Shown: one piece after another, positions 16,728 to 29,025 of the stretch
How the letters are laid out: every line of letters starts with the position of its first letter
How positions within the stretch are numbered: the first letter of the stretch is position 1
NCBI GenBank assembly: GCA_913055565.1
Contig: CAJXKP010000020.1
Span: forward strand, 1 to 48,713
Direction: 5' to 3'
DNA: 48,713 nt
From: an uncultured Ectothiorhodospiraceae bacterium
GTDB lineage: Bacteria > Pseudomonadota > Gammaproteobacteria > Nitrococcales > Nitrococcaceae
Translations under genes and position numbers: made by a program
The notes under the pieces: generated by a model
Databases searched by the model: none
What the model was told of the DNA's origin: nothing
What the model saw: only the letters and a program-made list of their open reading frames with translations

Positions 16728-18011
16728 ATGTACGAGCAATTCTACGGGCTGGACTATGACCCCTTCCGGCTCACGCCCACCGGCCGTGACGTCTTCGCGC
16801 ATACCAGCTTCGAGCGCGCGCGCTCCTACCTGGAGTACGGCCTGCTGCGCGCCGAGGGGTTCGTGGTCATCACCGGTCCCCCGGGTAGCGGCAAGACCAC
16901 CCTCATCCGCGAGCTCCTGCACAACGCGCCGTCAGGCACGCGCTACGCCCAGATCGAGACCTCCCGGCTCGGGGCCGATGACTTGCTACGCTTGGTCGTC
17001 GCCCGATTTGGCATCAACCCGGGCCAGAACGACAAGGCCAGCACCATCGAGGCGCTCCGGGATAACCTCTACCGGCATGCACGCGCCGGCAACAGGGCCC
17101 TACTCATCGTTGATGAGGCCCAGGATCTACCCGTGGAATCGTTGGAGGAGCTGCGGCTACTCACCAATCTGGTCCATCAGGACAAGCCACTGCTGCAGAT
17201 TGTGTTACTGGGCCAACCGGGCCTTAGGGACCTGATCCGACGCCCCGAACTGGAGCAGTTCCACCAGCGGACGGTCGCCAGTTGCCGGCTCAAACCGCTC
17301 GAGGAGGCAGAGTCTATCGAGTTCGTGCGGTTTCGCCTGCAATGCGCGGGGTGGCACGGTGATCCCGCGATAACGATGGCGGCACTAAGACTGCTGCACG
17401 CGGCCGCCGAGGGGGTGCCGCGCCGGCTCAACCTACTCGCCTCTCGTCTATTGCTCCACGGTTTCGCGGAGGGCCAGCATCGACTGGGTATTGATGACGC
17501 CGCGGAGGTCCTCGACGAGATGGAGGATGAGGCCGTTGGCGACTGGCGCCAAGTCATCGATGCCCTCAGACGGGGTGATGAGGGCCAGGCGATCACACCG
17601 GAGACGGAGCCGCCAACGCCAAGCGCCACACCGGCCGATACGGTCACCCATAATGAGCCCAAGGTGGAGACGGCACAGCCCGAGGCCGACCAGCAACCAG
17701 CGCCCGAGCAGCCACACCGGACCAGCGCTGAGCAGACCCCCAATGCAGTTAACCCCGGTGCGGACGTCATCGTCCCGGAAGCAGCGCAGCCGCCCTCGTA
17801 CCGAAGGCCCCCTGCGCCCCCGGCTAAGGGCCGCCAACAGCACAAGAGATCGAGCCCCGTGTCAGCCCTCGTCGTGGTATCCGTCGGCGTGGCCCTGGTT
17901 GCCGTGGTCATGGTTATCCTGGCAGCCACGCCGGCCGCCGAGGCCATCGGTGTGGAGCTCGGGGCGTGGTTTCGGGATATAAGCACCCGGGTTCTGGGTA
18001 ACAACGGTTAG
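16728..18011 (+). CDS. ExeA/GspA-like AAA ATPase
   Basis: A 427-residue ATPase of the ExeA/GspA type. The family N terminus MYEQFYGLDYDPFRLTP is followed by Walker A (GPPGSGKTT, about residues 49-57), Walker B (ALLIVDEAQDLP, about 125-136), and a C-terminal lid with VPRRLNLLASRLLLHGF. A Pro/Gln-rich linker (about 290-365) leads to one membrane helix (about 377-402) and a short tail. ExeA works with ExeB in placing the type II secretin, but related ATPases occur without secretion genes; none are here, and no peptidoglycan-binding domain is seen. The exact role is open. Confidence 0.85.
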   Translation: MYEQFYGLDYDPFRLTPTGRDVFAHTSFERARSYLEYGLLRAEGFVVITGPPGSGKTTLIRELLHNAPSGTRYAQIETSRLGADDLLRLVVARFGINPGQNDKASTIEALRDNLYRHARAGNRALLIVDEAQDLPVESLEELRLLTNLVHQDKPLLQIVLLGQPGLRDLIRRPELEQFHQRTVASCRLKPLEEAESIEFVRFRLQCAGWHGDPAITMAALRLLHAAAEGVPRRLNLLASRLLLHGFAEGQHRLGIDDAAEVLDEMEDEAVGDWRQVIDALRRGDEGQAITPETEPPTPSATPADTVTHNEPKVETAQPEADQQPAPEQPHRTSAEQTPNAVNPGADVIVPEAAQPPSYRRPPAPPAKGRQQHKRSSPVSALVVVSVGVALVAVVMVILAATPAAEAIGVELGAWFRDISTRVLGNNG

Positions 18012-18056
18012 TACCGCCATCATCCGCGGCGATTGGAGGCAGCCAGCGCGTTGGGC

Positions 18057-18422
18057 ATGATTCGAGGCTTGCTGGTGCTGTGCGGCTTGCAGTTGGCAGG
18101 CGCGACGCTTGTCCACGCGCTGGGGCTACCTCTGCCCGGTGCCGTAGTGGGCATGACGGCGCTGTTCGGCATCCTCGCGTGGCGCCGCGGGGTGCCCGCG
18201 GACGTGGACACGACCGCGTCCACGCTACTACGCCACCTGGGACTGCTATTCGTCCCTGCGGGCGTCGGCGTGATCGGGCAACTCCAGGCCCTGAGCGAGC
18301 ATGCGCTTGGCCTGGCCGTCACCCTGGTCGGCAGTACGCTCGCCGCATTAGCTGTCACGGCCTGGGTCATGCAGCGGATCAGCGGCCAAGGCACAGGGAC
18401 GGGGCCGCGGGCGGGCTCATGA
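18057..18422 (+). CDS. CidA/LrgA family holin-like protein
   Basis: A 121-residue membrane protein of the CidA/LrgA family with four hydrophobic segments and the conserved GLPLPGAVVGMTALFG and HLGLLFVPAGVGVI motifs. These holin-like proteins modulate murein hydrolase activity and small-acid transport together with a CidB/LrgB partner, encoded directly downstream with an ATGA overlap. ATG at 18057 gives the family-typical N terminus; an in-frame TTG at 18051 has better spacing from GGAGG (18035-18039) and could add two residues. Confidence 0.85.
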   Translation: MIRGLLVLCGLQLAGATLVHALGLPLPGAVVGMTALFGILAWRRGVPADVDTTASTLLRHLGLLFVPAGVGVIGQLQALSEHALGLAVTLVGSTLAALAVTAWVMQRISGQGTGTGPRAGS

Positions 18423-19111
18423 ACGGGGCCGAGCACTTGTTCTGGTTTACCGCGACGTTGGCGGCCTACTGGGCGGCCGACCGGCTCCATCAGGCCTGCG
18501 GGCAGGTTGCCTGGCTCAATCCCGTGGTCGTTACCATAACGGCCTTAATCGGGCTGCTGCTGGCGACGGATACCTCGTACAGCACGTACTTCGAGGCGAA
18601 TCGGTTCCTACACTTCCTGCTTGGGCCCGCGACGGTGGCGCTCGCCGTGCCGCTGGTGCAACGGATCCGCGAGCTGGGCGATTGCTGGCGTTCGTTGGCG
18701 CTCGCGCTCGGTACGGGTTCGGTAACGGCGGTGCTGACGGCGCTCGGGCTCGGATGGCTGGTGGGACTGCCGCCGAAGATGCTGATCGCCATGCTGCCCA
18801 AGTCAGCGACCACGCCCATCGCCATGCCGGTGGCGGCGGGCCTGGGGGGTAACGCCTCATTGGCTGCCGTGCTCGTTATCATCACGGGGCTACTGGCAGC
18901 GGTAGCCGGCCTGCCGCTGATGCACCGCCTGCGAGTAACCAGCCCCATGGCACGTGGTCTGGCGCTGGGCCTGGGCGGGCACGGACTCGGGACGGCTCGG
19001 GCCTATCGCGATGGCCCAGTCACGGGGGCTTATGCGGGGCTTGCGATGGGGCTCAATGGCTTGGCGACCGCCATACTCGTGCCGCTGGCCGTCTGGCTGA
19101 TCGGCCTCTAG
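18419..19111 (+). CDS. LrgB/CidB family membrane protein
   Basis: A 230-residue polytopic membrane protein of the LrgB family. Diagnostic segments are LLGPATVALAVPLV, MLPKSATTPIAMPVAAGLGG and GLALGLGGHGLGTARA. It pairs with the CidA/LrgA-like protein upstream; the ATG overlaps that gene's TGA. Its stop overlaps the converging YceI gene by 4 bp. Family members are linked to programmed lysis in firmicutes and to glycolate/lactate transport in plants; the role in proteobacteria is less clear. Confidence 0.9.
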   Translation: MNGAEHLFWFTATLAAYWAADRLHQACGQVAWLNPVVVTITALIGLLLATDTSYSTYFEANRFLHFLLGPATVALAVPLVQRIRELGDCWRSLALALGTGSVTAVLTALGLGWLVGLPPKMLIAMLPKSATTPIAMPVAAGLGGNASLAAVLVIITGLLAAVAGLPLMHRLRVTSPMARGLALGLGGHGLGTARAYRDGPVTGAYAGLAMGLNGLATAILVPLAVWLIGL

Positions 19112-19665
19112 GAGGAGCAACGCTGCAGGTCGAGATCGACCTGGACCTCGACGTCGCAGCCCACGCTCGAGCAATCCGACCACCGCCCCTGACCTACTCC
19201 GAAGGCCGTTCGATCAATGGTAACCTGCCCCGCCATGGACGCGGTGTCACCGTCGGTTCGCCATTCGAAGGGGAGGACCACGCGGCGCGTTGTCGCGCGG
19301 ATGGTGAGATCGGCCACCGCCTCGTAGTGCGCCTCGCCGGCCGCGCCACGGATCGTCTTGGTCACGAAGCGGGCCCGGGGATGCGCCTCGCTATGGAACC
19401 AAGCTGATCCACGCAGTGCACCGTCACGCCGGTCGCTTCCAGTAGCTGCGCTCGCGGTCACTACCGAGACATCGAAGCGGGCACTGCCAAGCGCGTTGGG
19501 ATCGAACCGCATATCGGCCTCGTAATCCCGGAACTCGCCGCGAAAGGCGTTGCCATTCTGTGTGCCGACGAAGCCAAGGCGACTGGTGTCATGATTAATA
19601 CACCACGGCGAGGCCGCGGCCGGCAGTGCAAGGCATAGCGTCAGGCAGGCCATAAGCCATCGCAT
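19108..19665 (-). CDS. YceI-family periplasmic lipocalin-like protein
   Basis: A 185-residue exported protein with a signal peptide (MRWLMACLTLCLALPAAAS) and the YceI beta-barrel fold: SRLGFVGTQNGNAFRGEF near the N terminus, FHSEAHPRARFVTKTI in the middle, and the conserved IDRTAFGVGQGRW near the end. YceI proteins bind isoprenoid-like lipids. Start at 19665 is chosen because GAGGA lies 8 bases before and the signal peptide starts there; a further in-frame ATG 27 bp upstream is less likely. Confidence 0.85.
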   Translation of the reverse strand: MRWLMACLTLCLALPAAASPWCINHDTSRLGFVGTQNGNAFRGEFRDYEADMRFDPNALGSARFDVSVVTASAATGSDRRDGALRGSAWFHSEAHPRARFVTKTIRGAAGEAHYEAVADLTIRATTRRVVLPFEWRTDGDTASMAGQVTIDRTAFGVGQGRWSDCSSVGCDVEVQVDLDLQRCSS

Positions 19666-19729
19666 GGTTACATCCTCGGCTGGCGTCCGCACCTGAGGGA
19701 CTAAGCCAGCGCGGGGCTGGTTCCGCGAG

Positions 19730-20509
19730 CTAACTCAGTCCGCGCGCACGCTTGATGGTCTCGTAGGCGGCTTGAATGGCCTGGGTACGCTCCTTGGCGA
19801 CATTGATCATCTCCTCCGGCATACCGCGGGACATGAGCTTATCCGGGTGATGCTCGCTCATCAGTCGCCGGTAGGCGCGTTTGAGTTCGCTTTGATCGGC
19901 CTCGGGGTCCACACCCAGCTCGCGGTAGGCCTCTTGGAGCTTGTCGGCCTCTGTCTCCTGGGCGTTAGCCCGTCGATGCCCGCCCGCGAGCAGCGCCTCT
20001 AGCCGCTCGTATTCGGCCTCGGCGATCCCCAAACGCTGAGCGATGCCGAGCAATACCTCGCGCTCGCGCTCGTCGACTTGGTCGTCGGCCATAGCGGCCT
20101 GGAGCTGGATCTCGAGGAACACGCGGATAAGCTGGGGCTGACCGCGGCAAACCTGGCGGAAGGCATCGATCTCCGCGTCAATGTCGAAATCCGGCGATTT
20201 GCCCTCGCGAAAGGCGGCGATAGCGCGTTCACGCTGATCGTCGCTGAGCTGCATGTGATCCATGACAGCGTTCGCGGCACGGATCTCGGCCTGACTAACC
20301 TGGCCGTCGGCCTTGCTGACATGGCCCATGACCCGAAAGGTCGTGCGGAAAAAGGTCTCGTGCACGCGGCGGTAGCGACTCGCCATCAGGCGCACACGCG
20401 CCCGGCCATTGTCGAACCAGTGGCCAATCATGATGCCGGCAAGGGCCCCTAGCCAGTGCCGGAACAGGGCATAGCCGAGGATGCCGCCGATGAGCTTACC
20501 GAGCCACAT
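19730..20509 (-). CDS. djlA: Co-chaperone DjlA
   Basis: A 259-residue DjlA: N-terminal Gly-rich membrane helix (GKLIGGILGYALFRHWLGAL), central TerB-like helical domain (about 50-175; HVSKADGQVSQAEIRAANAV and MADDQVDEREREVLLGIA), and C-terminal J domain (about 190-255) with the HPD motif in MSEHHPDKLMSRGMP. DjlA is anchored in the inner membrane and activates DnaK, linking chaperone action to envelope stress and capsule regulation in enterics. Length and order match the family. Confidence 0.95.
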   Translation of the reverse strand: MWLGKLIGGILGYALFRHWLGALAGIMIGHWFDNGRARVRLMASRYRRVHETFFRTTFRVMGHVSKADGQVSQAEIRAANAVMDHMQLSDDQRERAIAAFREGKSPDFDIDAEIDAFRQVCRGQPQLIRVFLEIQLQAAMADDQVDEREREVLLGIAQRLGIAEAEYERLEALLAGGHRRANAQETEADKLQEAYRELGVDPEADQSELKRAYRRLMSEHHPDKLMSRGMPEEMINVAKERTQAIQAAYETIKRARGLS

Positions 20510-20805
20510 GAGATGCCTCGTGCCGGTGATGGCGGGTCGGGCCGGCCGAAGTGATCGGGTGCCTGGAGCCAGCCACTAGATGACCCACGGTGTCGGGCGT
20601 TAGCCGCCGGGCCATGAGCTCATCCACCCCCGTGGCATCGGGATGCGGCCAAGGGTGGCCACGTCGAAGTCCATAGGCCACGTCCTCCGGATCCGTAGTC
20701 TCTGCCGGAGCGGCCAGGGCGTAGCCGCCGTCGGTCAGGCCATCATTGCTACCGTCCGTCACTCCGGGAACCCGTCAGTACCGCATCGCCCGAGCATGGC
20801 TGAGC
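20510..20805. other. Intergenic stretch between lpdA and djlA, no confident gene
   Basis: About 296 bp. An 88-codon minus-strand frame (20496-20762, GTG start) covers most of it but has no recognisable motif, is rich in Pro/His/Gly and overlaps the djlA start. I see no clear terminator or promoter. Confidence 0.5.
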
Positions 20806-22227
20806 CTAGTTGGCCTTGTGGATGGCTCGGCCATCGACCGCGAGGGCGGCCTCGTGCACCGCCTCGGACAGTGTTGGATGGGCGTGGATGGTGCGTGCCA
20901 GGTCCTCAGCGCTGGCGGCGTACTCCATGGCGAGGACCGCTTCTCCGATGAGCTCCGAGGCCTGAGGACCGACGATATGCACGCCGAGGATGCGGTCCGT
21001 CTCGGCGTGGGCCATGATCTTGACCATCCCAACCGGCTTATCCATGGCCCGAGCCCGCCCCGTGGCCGCGAAGCCGAACGTGCCCGTGCGGTACGGCGTG
21101 CCGGCGCTCTTGAGCGAGGCCTCGGTCTTACCCACCCAGGCGATCTCGGGGTCGGTGTAGATCACCCAGGGGATGGTCTCGTAATTGACCTCGCCGGGCT
21201 GACCCACGATGCGCTCGGCGACCATCATGCCCTCCTCGGAGCCTTTATGGGCAAGCATGGGCCCACGGACCACATCGCCGACCGCGTACACCCCGGGGAT
21301 GTTCGTCTCGCAATAATCGTTGACGTGCACGTAGCCCCGCTCATCGGTAAGCAGGTCGACGTCGTCATGGGTGAGGTTGTCCGTATGCGGGCGACGGCCC
21401 ACGGATACGACGAGCTTATCGACCTGCAGGTTCTGCTTACCGTCGGTATCCTCGTAGTGGATGCTCACCGTCTTACCCTTGCGCGAATCCTTGACTCGGC
21501 AGCCTAGCCGGATCTCCATGCCCTGGGCCTCGAACTGCTTGCGGGCCTCCTTGGCGATCTGGCTATCCACCGCTGCCAGGAAGGTGTCTTGGGCCTCTAA
21601 CAGGACGACCTTCGAGCCAAGGCGATTCCAGACGCTGCCCATCTCCAGGCCGATAACACCGGCACCTATGACGCCCATGCGCTTGGGCACCTCGGTCAGT
21701 TCGAGGGCGCCATCGGAGTTAAGCACCTGCTCTTGATCCACTGGCGCCGCACCAATATCGATGGGCGTCGAGCCCGTCGCAAGGATGACGTGCTCCGCGT
21801 CCAGGGTTTGGGCCTTGCCCTTATGCGGCGTGAACTCAACCTTACGGTCAGCGAGCAGCTTGCCGTGGCCCTGGAGCCACTCGATCTTATTGGCCTTGAA
21901 AAGCTGCTTGATGCCGCCAGTTAGATCCTGAACCACCTTATCCTTGCGCTTAATCATCTGCGGCACGTCGAGCTCGACGCTGCCAACCTTAATGCCATGG
22001 CTAGCGAGCTCATGTTCGGCCTTGAGGTACTCGTCGGAGGAGTCGAGCAGGGCCTTGGAGGGGATGCAGCCTACGTTGAGGCAGGTCCCGCCAAGCGAGG
22101 GCTCGCCGTCCTTACGGACGAATTCGTCGATGACGCCCACGCGGAGACCGAGTTGGGCACAACGGATGGCGCCGACGTAGCCGGCCGGGCCGGCGCCGAT
22201 GACAATGACATCGTAGTTACTGGACAT
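20806..22227 (-). CDS. lpdA: Dihydrolipoyl dehydrogenase (E3)
   Basis: A 473-residue flavoprotein that reoxidises dihydrolipoamide on E2 with NAD+. The FAD-binding GAGPAGYVGAIRCAQLG is at about residues 11-27, the redox disulfide is in GGTCLNVGCIPSKALLDSS, the NAD site in GVIGAGVIGLEMGSVW, the second FAD motif in YAVGDVVRGPMLAHKG, and the catalytic His-Glu in HAHPTLSEAVHEAAL. It is the last gene of a sucA-odhB-lpdA cluster (34 bp after odhB), so it serves the 2-oxoglutarate dehydrogenase complex and perhaps others. Confidence 0.97.
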   Translation of the reverse strand: MSSNYDVIVIGAGPAGYVGAIRCAQLGLRVGVIDEFVRKDGEPSLGGTCLNVGCIPSKALLDSSDEYLKAEHELASHGIKVGSVELDVPQMIKRKDKVVQDLTGGIKQLFKANKIEWLQGHGKLLADRKVEFTPHKGKAQTLDAEHVILATGSTPIDIGAAPVDQEQVLNSDGALELTEVPKRMGVIGAGVIGLEMGSVWNRLGSKVVLLEAQDTFLAAVDSQIAKEARKQFEAQGMEIRLGCRVKDSRKGKTVSIHYEDTDGKQNLQVDKLVVSVGRRPHTDNLTHDDVDLLTDERGYVHVNDYCETNIPGVYAVGDVVRGPMLAHKGSEEGMMVAERIVGQPGEVNYETIPWVIYTDPEIAWVGKTEASLKSAGTPYRTGTFGFAATGRARAMDKPVGMVKIMAHAETDRILGVHIVGPQASELIGEAVLAMEYAASAEDLARTIHAHPTLSEAVHEAALAVDGRAIHKAN

Positions 22228-22261
22228 AATGACTCCGGTTTGGGGCGCGTAGCGGTTGCCT

Positions 22262-23581
22262 CTATATCTCGAGCAACAGCCGCGCCGGATCCTCGAGCAT
22301 CTCCTTGATGGTCACCAGGAACTGCACCGCCTCGCGGCCGTCGATGATGCGATGATCGTAGGTGTGAGCGAGATACATCATCGGCCGGACCACGATCTCA
22401 CCGTCAACGACTACGGCCCGATCCTCGATCTTATGCATGCCCAGGATGCCACTTTGGGGCGGGTTCAGGATGGGCGTGGAGACCAACGAGCCGAAGATGC
22501 CCCCATTGGTAATGGTGAACGTCCCGCCGGTCAGCTCGTCCATGCCGATCTTGCCCTCCTGGGCGCGCTTGCCGAAGTCGTTGATGGCAGCCTCGATCTC
22601 GGCGTAGCTGAGCTTATCGGCATCGCGCAGCACGGGCACCATCAGACCACGCTCGGTGGAGACGGCGATGCCGATATCGTAGTAGCCGTGATAGATGATG
22701 TCCGTGCCATCGATGGAGGCATTAACGGCGGCGTGCCGCTTAAGCGCCTCGACGGCGGCCTTAACGAAGAACGACATAAAGCCGAGCTTGACGCCGTGGC
22801 GTTCCTGGAAGCGGTCCTTACAACGGGCCCGCATATCCATAACCGGCTTCATGTTGACCTCATTAAAGGTCGTCAACATCGCGGCGGACTGCTGGGCCTC
22901 GACCAGACGCTCGGCGATGCGCTGGCGCAGCCGCGTCATCGGTACCCGGCGTTCCGGGCGATCACCCTCGGCTGCAACGCCTGCGGCCGGGGCCGGGGCC
23001 GGTTTGTCGCTCGAGGTCTCGGCTGATTCAGCGGCGGGCTCCTGGCGCGCTGGTGACGGTGCGGCAGGCGCCTCGCTGGCTTGACTGCCGGTACCGTCCG
23101 CGACATACCGCTGGACATCTTCCTTGGTAATACGGCCATCGCGGCCCGTACCCTCGATCTTGGCGGGATCGAGATCGTATTCAGCCACCATCCGTCGCAC
23201 GGCGGGTGATAGGTCCTCGGGGGGTGAGGCAGCAGCGCCCTTGGCTGGCTCGGACGTCGACCCGGGCGCCGACTCGGCTTGGGCACCTTGATCCGCCGAG
23301 GTCGCCTCACTGGCCGGCTTCTCGGGTGGCGCCCCGCTACCGCTGGTCACATCCACGGTCCCGATGACCTGGCCAGCCGTCACCGTCACGCCTTCCTTGA
23401 TGGTGATCTCGGCAAGCACGCCATCCTCCGGAGCCGGCACCTCGAGAACGACCTTGTCAGTCTCCAGATCCACCAGGTTCTCGTCGCGCTCGACGCTATC
23501 TCCAGGTTGCTTATGCCAGGCGCTAATGGTCGCCTCGCTCACCGATTCCGGTAAGTTCGGTACCTTGACTTCGGTGCTCAT
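22262..23581 (-). CDS. odhB: 2-oxoglutarate dehydrogenase E2, dihydrolipoyl succinyltransferase
   Basis: A 439-residue E2 (also called sucB). Lipoyl domain with the modified Lys in [18 protein letters not shown] (about residue 43), a long Ala/Pro/Glu linker, the E1/E3-binding domain ([34 protein letters not shown]), a second linker, and the catalytic domain with [15 protein letters not shown] near the end. Start at 23581 fits the family N terminus [14 protein letters not shown] and follows a GAGAAG motif; an upstream in-frame ATG at 23614 adds 11 residues without support. Confidence 0.96.
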   Translation of the reverse strand: MSTEVKVPNLPESVSEATISAWHKQPGDSVERDENLVDLETDKVVLEVPAPEDGVLAEITIKEGVTVTAGQVIGTVDVTSGSGAPPEKPASEATSADQGAQAESAPGSTSEPAKGAAASPPEDLSPAVRRMVAEYDLDPAKIEGTGRDGRITKEDVQRYVADGTGSQASEAPAAPSPARQEPAAESAETSSDKPAPAPAAGVAAEGDRPERRVPMTRLRQRIAERLVEAQQSAAMLTTFNEVNMKPVMDMRARCKDRFQERHGVKLGFMSFFVKAAVEALKRHAAVNASIDGTDIIYHGYYDIGIAVSTERGLMVPVLRDADKLSYAEIEAAINDFGKRAQEGKIGMDELTGGTFTITNGGIFGSLVSTPILNPPQSGILGMHKIEDRAVVVDGEIVVRPMMYLAHTYDHRIIDGREAVQFLVTIKEMLEDPARLLLEI

Positions 23582-23664
23582 CGACTTCTCGCTTGTTGGC
23601 TGATTCAGGGCCATCGGCCCGACGCGATGGGTAGTCTCGCCGCGCCGCGGCGGCGAGCGGCTGA

Positions 23665-26496
<2,832 letters not shown>

Positions 26497-26638
26497 GGGG
26501 ATAGCACCTGAACTCGTCCGTTACGGCGGCGGGCGGGGTACTCCGTGGCGAAGTCGCCTCGCTCGCGAGCGGACTCGGACGCTGGCCCGAGTGGAATCCG
26601 TCTAGCGCCGCGGGAAGTATGTCTTAAAGACGACCCTG

Positions 26639-26667
26639 AAGATACCGGGTGTGGCCCGTAAGCGCAA
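26639..26667 (-). promoter_or_regulatory. Candidate sigma-70 promoter for sucA
   Basis: On the minus strand, TTGCGC (26667-26662) and TATCTT (26644-26639) are separated by exactly 17 bp, matching four of six bases at each box. Transcription would begin near 26632, giving a leader of about 135 bases before sucA. Confidence 0.4.
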
Positions 26668-26733
26668 CAGTGACAAGGGCTTGGCGGTTATTTCGATGCC
26701 TTTGCGGCAGCGCAGTAGGGTGGCTTCAGCGAT

Positions 26734-26755
26734 AAACTGACTGATTAGTCAGTTT
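26734..26755. repeat. Perfect dyad at the tatC 3' end
   Basis: AAACTGACT, GATT, AGTCAGTTT: 9 bp arms with a 4-base loop, covering the tatC stop. Read on the minus strand it could be a weak terminator for the dtd-his-tat transcript (only three T follow in the arm), or an operator for the sucA promoter region. Confidence 0.45.
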
Positions 26756-27503
26756 CACCGGCCGGCGGCGGCGCCAGTAGGCCCGACAACAGAATACCGA
26801 GCTCGAACAACACCCAAATCGGGATCGCCAGAAGCACCTGTGAGATCACATCGGGCGGCGTCAGCAGCATGCCAATGATGAAGGCACCCACGATGACGTA
26901 GGGTCGCTTGGCCGCGAGGGCCTGACGTGTCGTGATGCCGGTCCGGACCAGCAGGATGGTGATGATGGGCACCTCAAAGGCGGCGCCGAAGGCGAAGAAC
27001 AGCATCAGCACGAAAGACAGATAGGCGCTGATGTCGGTCATCATGCTGATGTCGTCACCCGTCTGGCCCGCGAAGAACGTGAAGATCAACGGGAAGACAA
27101 CGAAGTAGGCGAACACCATGCCGATGTAGAAAAGGGCCACACTCGAACCCAGCATGGGCCACACAAAGCGCTTTTCCTGGCGATACAACCCCGGCGCCAC
27201 GAAGGCCCAGAGCTGGTAGAGCACGTAGGGGATGGCGATAAAGAACGCCGTGAACAAAGCGAGCTTGAGGGGAATAAGAAAGGGCGTCGCCACCTCGGTC
27301 GCGATCATCTTGCCGCCAGCCGGCAAGGCGGCCTGTAGGGGCTCGGCTAGCGCCTCGTAGAGGGGTTGGCGTACGAAATAAAGCCCCAGGAAGATGACGC
27401 CGATCACCATGAGGCAACGCAAGGCCCGGGTGCGTAGCTCCAGCAAGTGATCCAGCAACGGGTGTTCGCTGTGTTCTTCCGGGGCTGACTCGTCGCTACT
27501 CAT
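26745..27503 (-). CDS. tatC: Twin-arginine translocase subunit TatC
   Basis: A 252-residue inner-membrane protein with six membrane helices. The signal-peptide binding region is seen in HPLLDHLLELRTRALRC near the N terminus and in YQLWAFVAPGLYRQEKRF in the first periplasmic loop region. TatC recognises the twin-arginine signal of folded exported proteins. The ATG at 27503 overlaps the tatB stop as TGATG, so the two are coupled; an in-frame TTG one codon upstream is not needed. Confidence 0.96.
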   Translation of the reverse strand: MSSDESAPEEHSEHPLLDHLLELRTRALRCLMVIGVIFLGLYFVRQPLYEALAEPLQAALPAGGKMIATEVATPFLIPLKLALFTAFFIAIPYVLYQLWAFVAPGLYRQEKRFVWPMLGSSVALFYIGMVFAYFVVFPLIFTFFAGQTGDDISMMTDISAYLSFVLMLFFAFGAAFEVPIITILLVRTGITTRQALAAKRPYVIVGAFIIGMLLTPPDVISQVLLAIPIWVLFELGILLSGLLAPPPAGETD

Positions 27504-27940
27504 CAACGACGCTCGTTGGCATCGTCATCCCGGTTTCCGTCGGGTACGACGTCACTCGACGCGCCCATATCCTCACTGGCGCGTCCACTGGGTTCGGCCG
27601 CGGCGGACTCCGTCGTTATCCTACTAGGGGCCGATGACGCGGTGTCGCTCTCGGTAGCGGCGCGGTCAAGCTCGCCCATGGCCTGCCTAGTCTCCTCGAT
27701 CTCTTGGGAGACCCCGCTGTGGACCTTGGAGGTTTCCTCGCGCAGTCGCCGCTTCGTCTCCTGCATCCCCGCGGCATTGACCTCACGCTCGAACTCGGTA
27801 CGCACCGATGTGGCAATGGCGCGCGCCCGACCAATCCACAGGCCCAGGGTCCGCGCGACTGCCGGCAGGCGCTCCGGACCCACCACGATAAGACCGATCA
27901 GACAAACGATGAGCACTTCGAGGAAGCTGAAATCGAACAT
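27503..27940 (-). CDS. tatB: Twin-arginine translocase subunit TatB
   Basis: A 145-residue protein: N-terminal membrane helix (FSFLEVLIVCLIGLIVVGPE) with the TatB-typical Glu at the start of the helix and VGPERLP hinge, an amphipathic helix, then an acidic, Ser/Ala-rich tail. It forms the receptor complex with TatC, encoded directly downstream with a one-base overlap. The gap to tatA upstream is 97 bp, unusually loose for this operon, and holds nothing recognisable. Confidence 0.93.
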   Translation of the reverse strand: MFDFSFLEVLIVCLIGLIVVGPERLPAVARTLGLWIGRARAIATSVRTEFEREVNAAGMQETKRRLREETSKVHSGVSQEIEETRQAMGELDRAATESDTASSAPSRITTESAAAEPSGRASEDMGASSDVVPDGNRDDDANERR

Positions 27941-28037
27941 GGCGCTCCCCTAGGCCCAGCAGCGCACGCGCGACGAGCCCGAGGCCATCATTCCGGGCAC
28001 CACGACCACGCGAGCACCTCGAGAAGCCGGTCGGCCT

Positions 28038-28292
28038 TCAGCCACCACGCTCGTTATCGGTCTTGCGCTCGGCCTGTGGCTGCTCGCTGTCGGCATCAGC
28101 CTCGGTAATTTTGGCTTCCGCTTTATCACCGGTGGCGTGATCGGCCTTACCTTCACCCTCGTTCATCGCGTCCTTAAAGCCACGAATGGCTCCGCCGAGG
28201 TCACCACCCATGTTGCGCAGCCTCTTGGTCCCGAAAACCACCACAACGATGGCAAGGATCAGAAGGAGCGACCAGACACTGAAACCGTACAT
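28038..28292 (-). CDS. tatA: Twin-arginine translocase subunit TatA
   Basis: An 84-residue protein with a short N-terminal membrane helix ([19 protein letters not shown]), the [21 protein letters not shown] hinge and amphipathic helix, and a charged tail. TatA oligomers form the passage for folded proteins. It lies 15 bp downstream of hisE, so tat transcription probably continues from the his genes. Confidence 0.93.
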   Translation of the reverse strand: MYGFSVWSLLLILAIVVVVFGTKRLRNMGGDLGGAIRGFKDAMNEGEGKADHATGDKAEAKITEADADSEQPQAERKTDNERGG

Positions 28293-28307
28293 AATAACCT
28301 CTCGGGC

Positions 28308-28637
28308 CTAGGAGGCATCGCTGCGAGACGCCTTTTCGTCGATACCCGACGTCCCGAAGCGGCGCTCAAGCTCCGCGACGACATCATTCGCGGTCAGGCC
28401 GAACTCAGACAACATTACGAGGCTATGAAACCACAGATCGGCGGTCTCAGAAACCAGATGCTCGTGATCGCCGTCGCGCGCCGCCAGCACGGTCTCGGTC
28501 GCCTCCTCGCCGATCTTTTTAAGCACCCCATCAAGGCCCTTGGCATGGAGCTTGGCGACGTAGGAGTTCGCCGGATCCTGTCCTTGGCGCTGTTGGACCG
28601 TCTGCGAGAGCCGTTCCAGGAAATCACGCTCGGTCAT
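28308..28637 (-). CDS. hisE: Phosphoribosyl-ATP pyrophosphatase
   Basis: A 109-residue all-helical MazG-like pyrophosphatase, the second step of histidine synthesis. [34 protein letters not shown] and [13 protein letters not shown] carry the acidic metal-binding residues. The ATG at 28637 overlaps the end of hisI by 14 bp; upstream in-frame sequence belongs to hisI in another frame. hisE and hisI are separate here, not fused. Confidence 0.95.
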   Translation of the reverse strand: MTERDFLERLSQTVQQRQGQDPANSYVAKLHAKGLDGVLKKIGEEATETVLAARDGDHEHLVSETADLWFHSLVMLSEFGLTANDVVAELERRFGTSGIDEKASRSDAS

Positions 28638-29025
28638 TGGCGTCGCCTCCGTAGATAGCAGCTGGGTCGCGCCGCGGCGACTCCGTCGATTCCCACGTCG
28701 TTTCACGGAGTTGCCGGTAGAAGCAACTGCGGCGCCCGGTATGGCAGGCAATGCCGCCCACCTGCTCGACGCTAAGCAGGACCGTGTCGCCGTCGCAGTC
28801 GAGGCGCAGATCGTGGACGCGCTGGGTGTGCCCCGACGCCTCGCCTTTGTGCCATAAACGCCCCTTCGAGCGCGACCAGTAGACGGCCTCGCCAACCTCA
28901 ACGGTTCGCGCTAGTGACTCGCGGTTCATCCAAGCGAGCATGAGTACTTCACCGGTGTGATGGTCCTGGGCCACCGCGGCAACGAGCCCATCGTCATTGA
29001 ACCGCACCTCGTCCAGCCAGCTCAT
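28624..29025 (-). CDS. hisI: Phosphoribosyl-AMP cyclohydrolase
   Basis: A 133-residue zinc enzyme for the third step of histidine synthesis. Conserved segments are [45 protein letters not shown] and [15 protein letters not shown], which supply the Cys and Asp metal ligands. It overlaps hisF (4 bp, ATGA) and hisE (14 bp). Confidence 0.96.
   Translation of the reverse strand: MSWLDEVRFNDDGLVAAVAQDHHTGEVLMLAWMNRESLARTVEVGEAVYWSRSKGRLWHKGEASGHTQRVHDLRLDCDGDTVLLSVEQVGGIACHTGRRSCFYRQLRETTWESTESPRRDPAAIYGGDANDRA

Noticed and set aside
20496..20762. 88-residue minus-strand frame before djlA
   Set aside because: No motif, Pro/His/Gly-rich, overlaps the djlA start; kept only as an intergenic note.
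28638..28901. Fused HisI-HisE reading
   Set aside because: The longer hisE frame lies over hisI in a different frame; the Arg-rich extension is not protein-like, and hisI is complete by itself.
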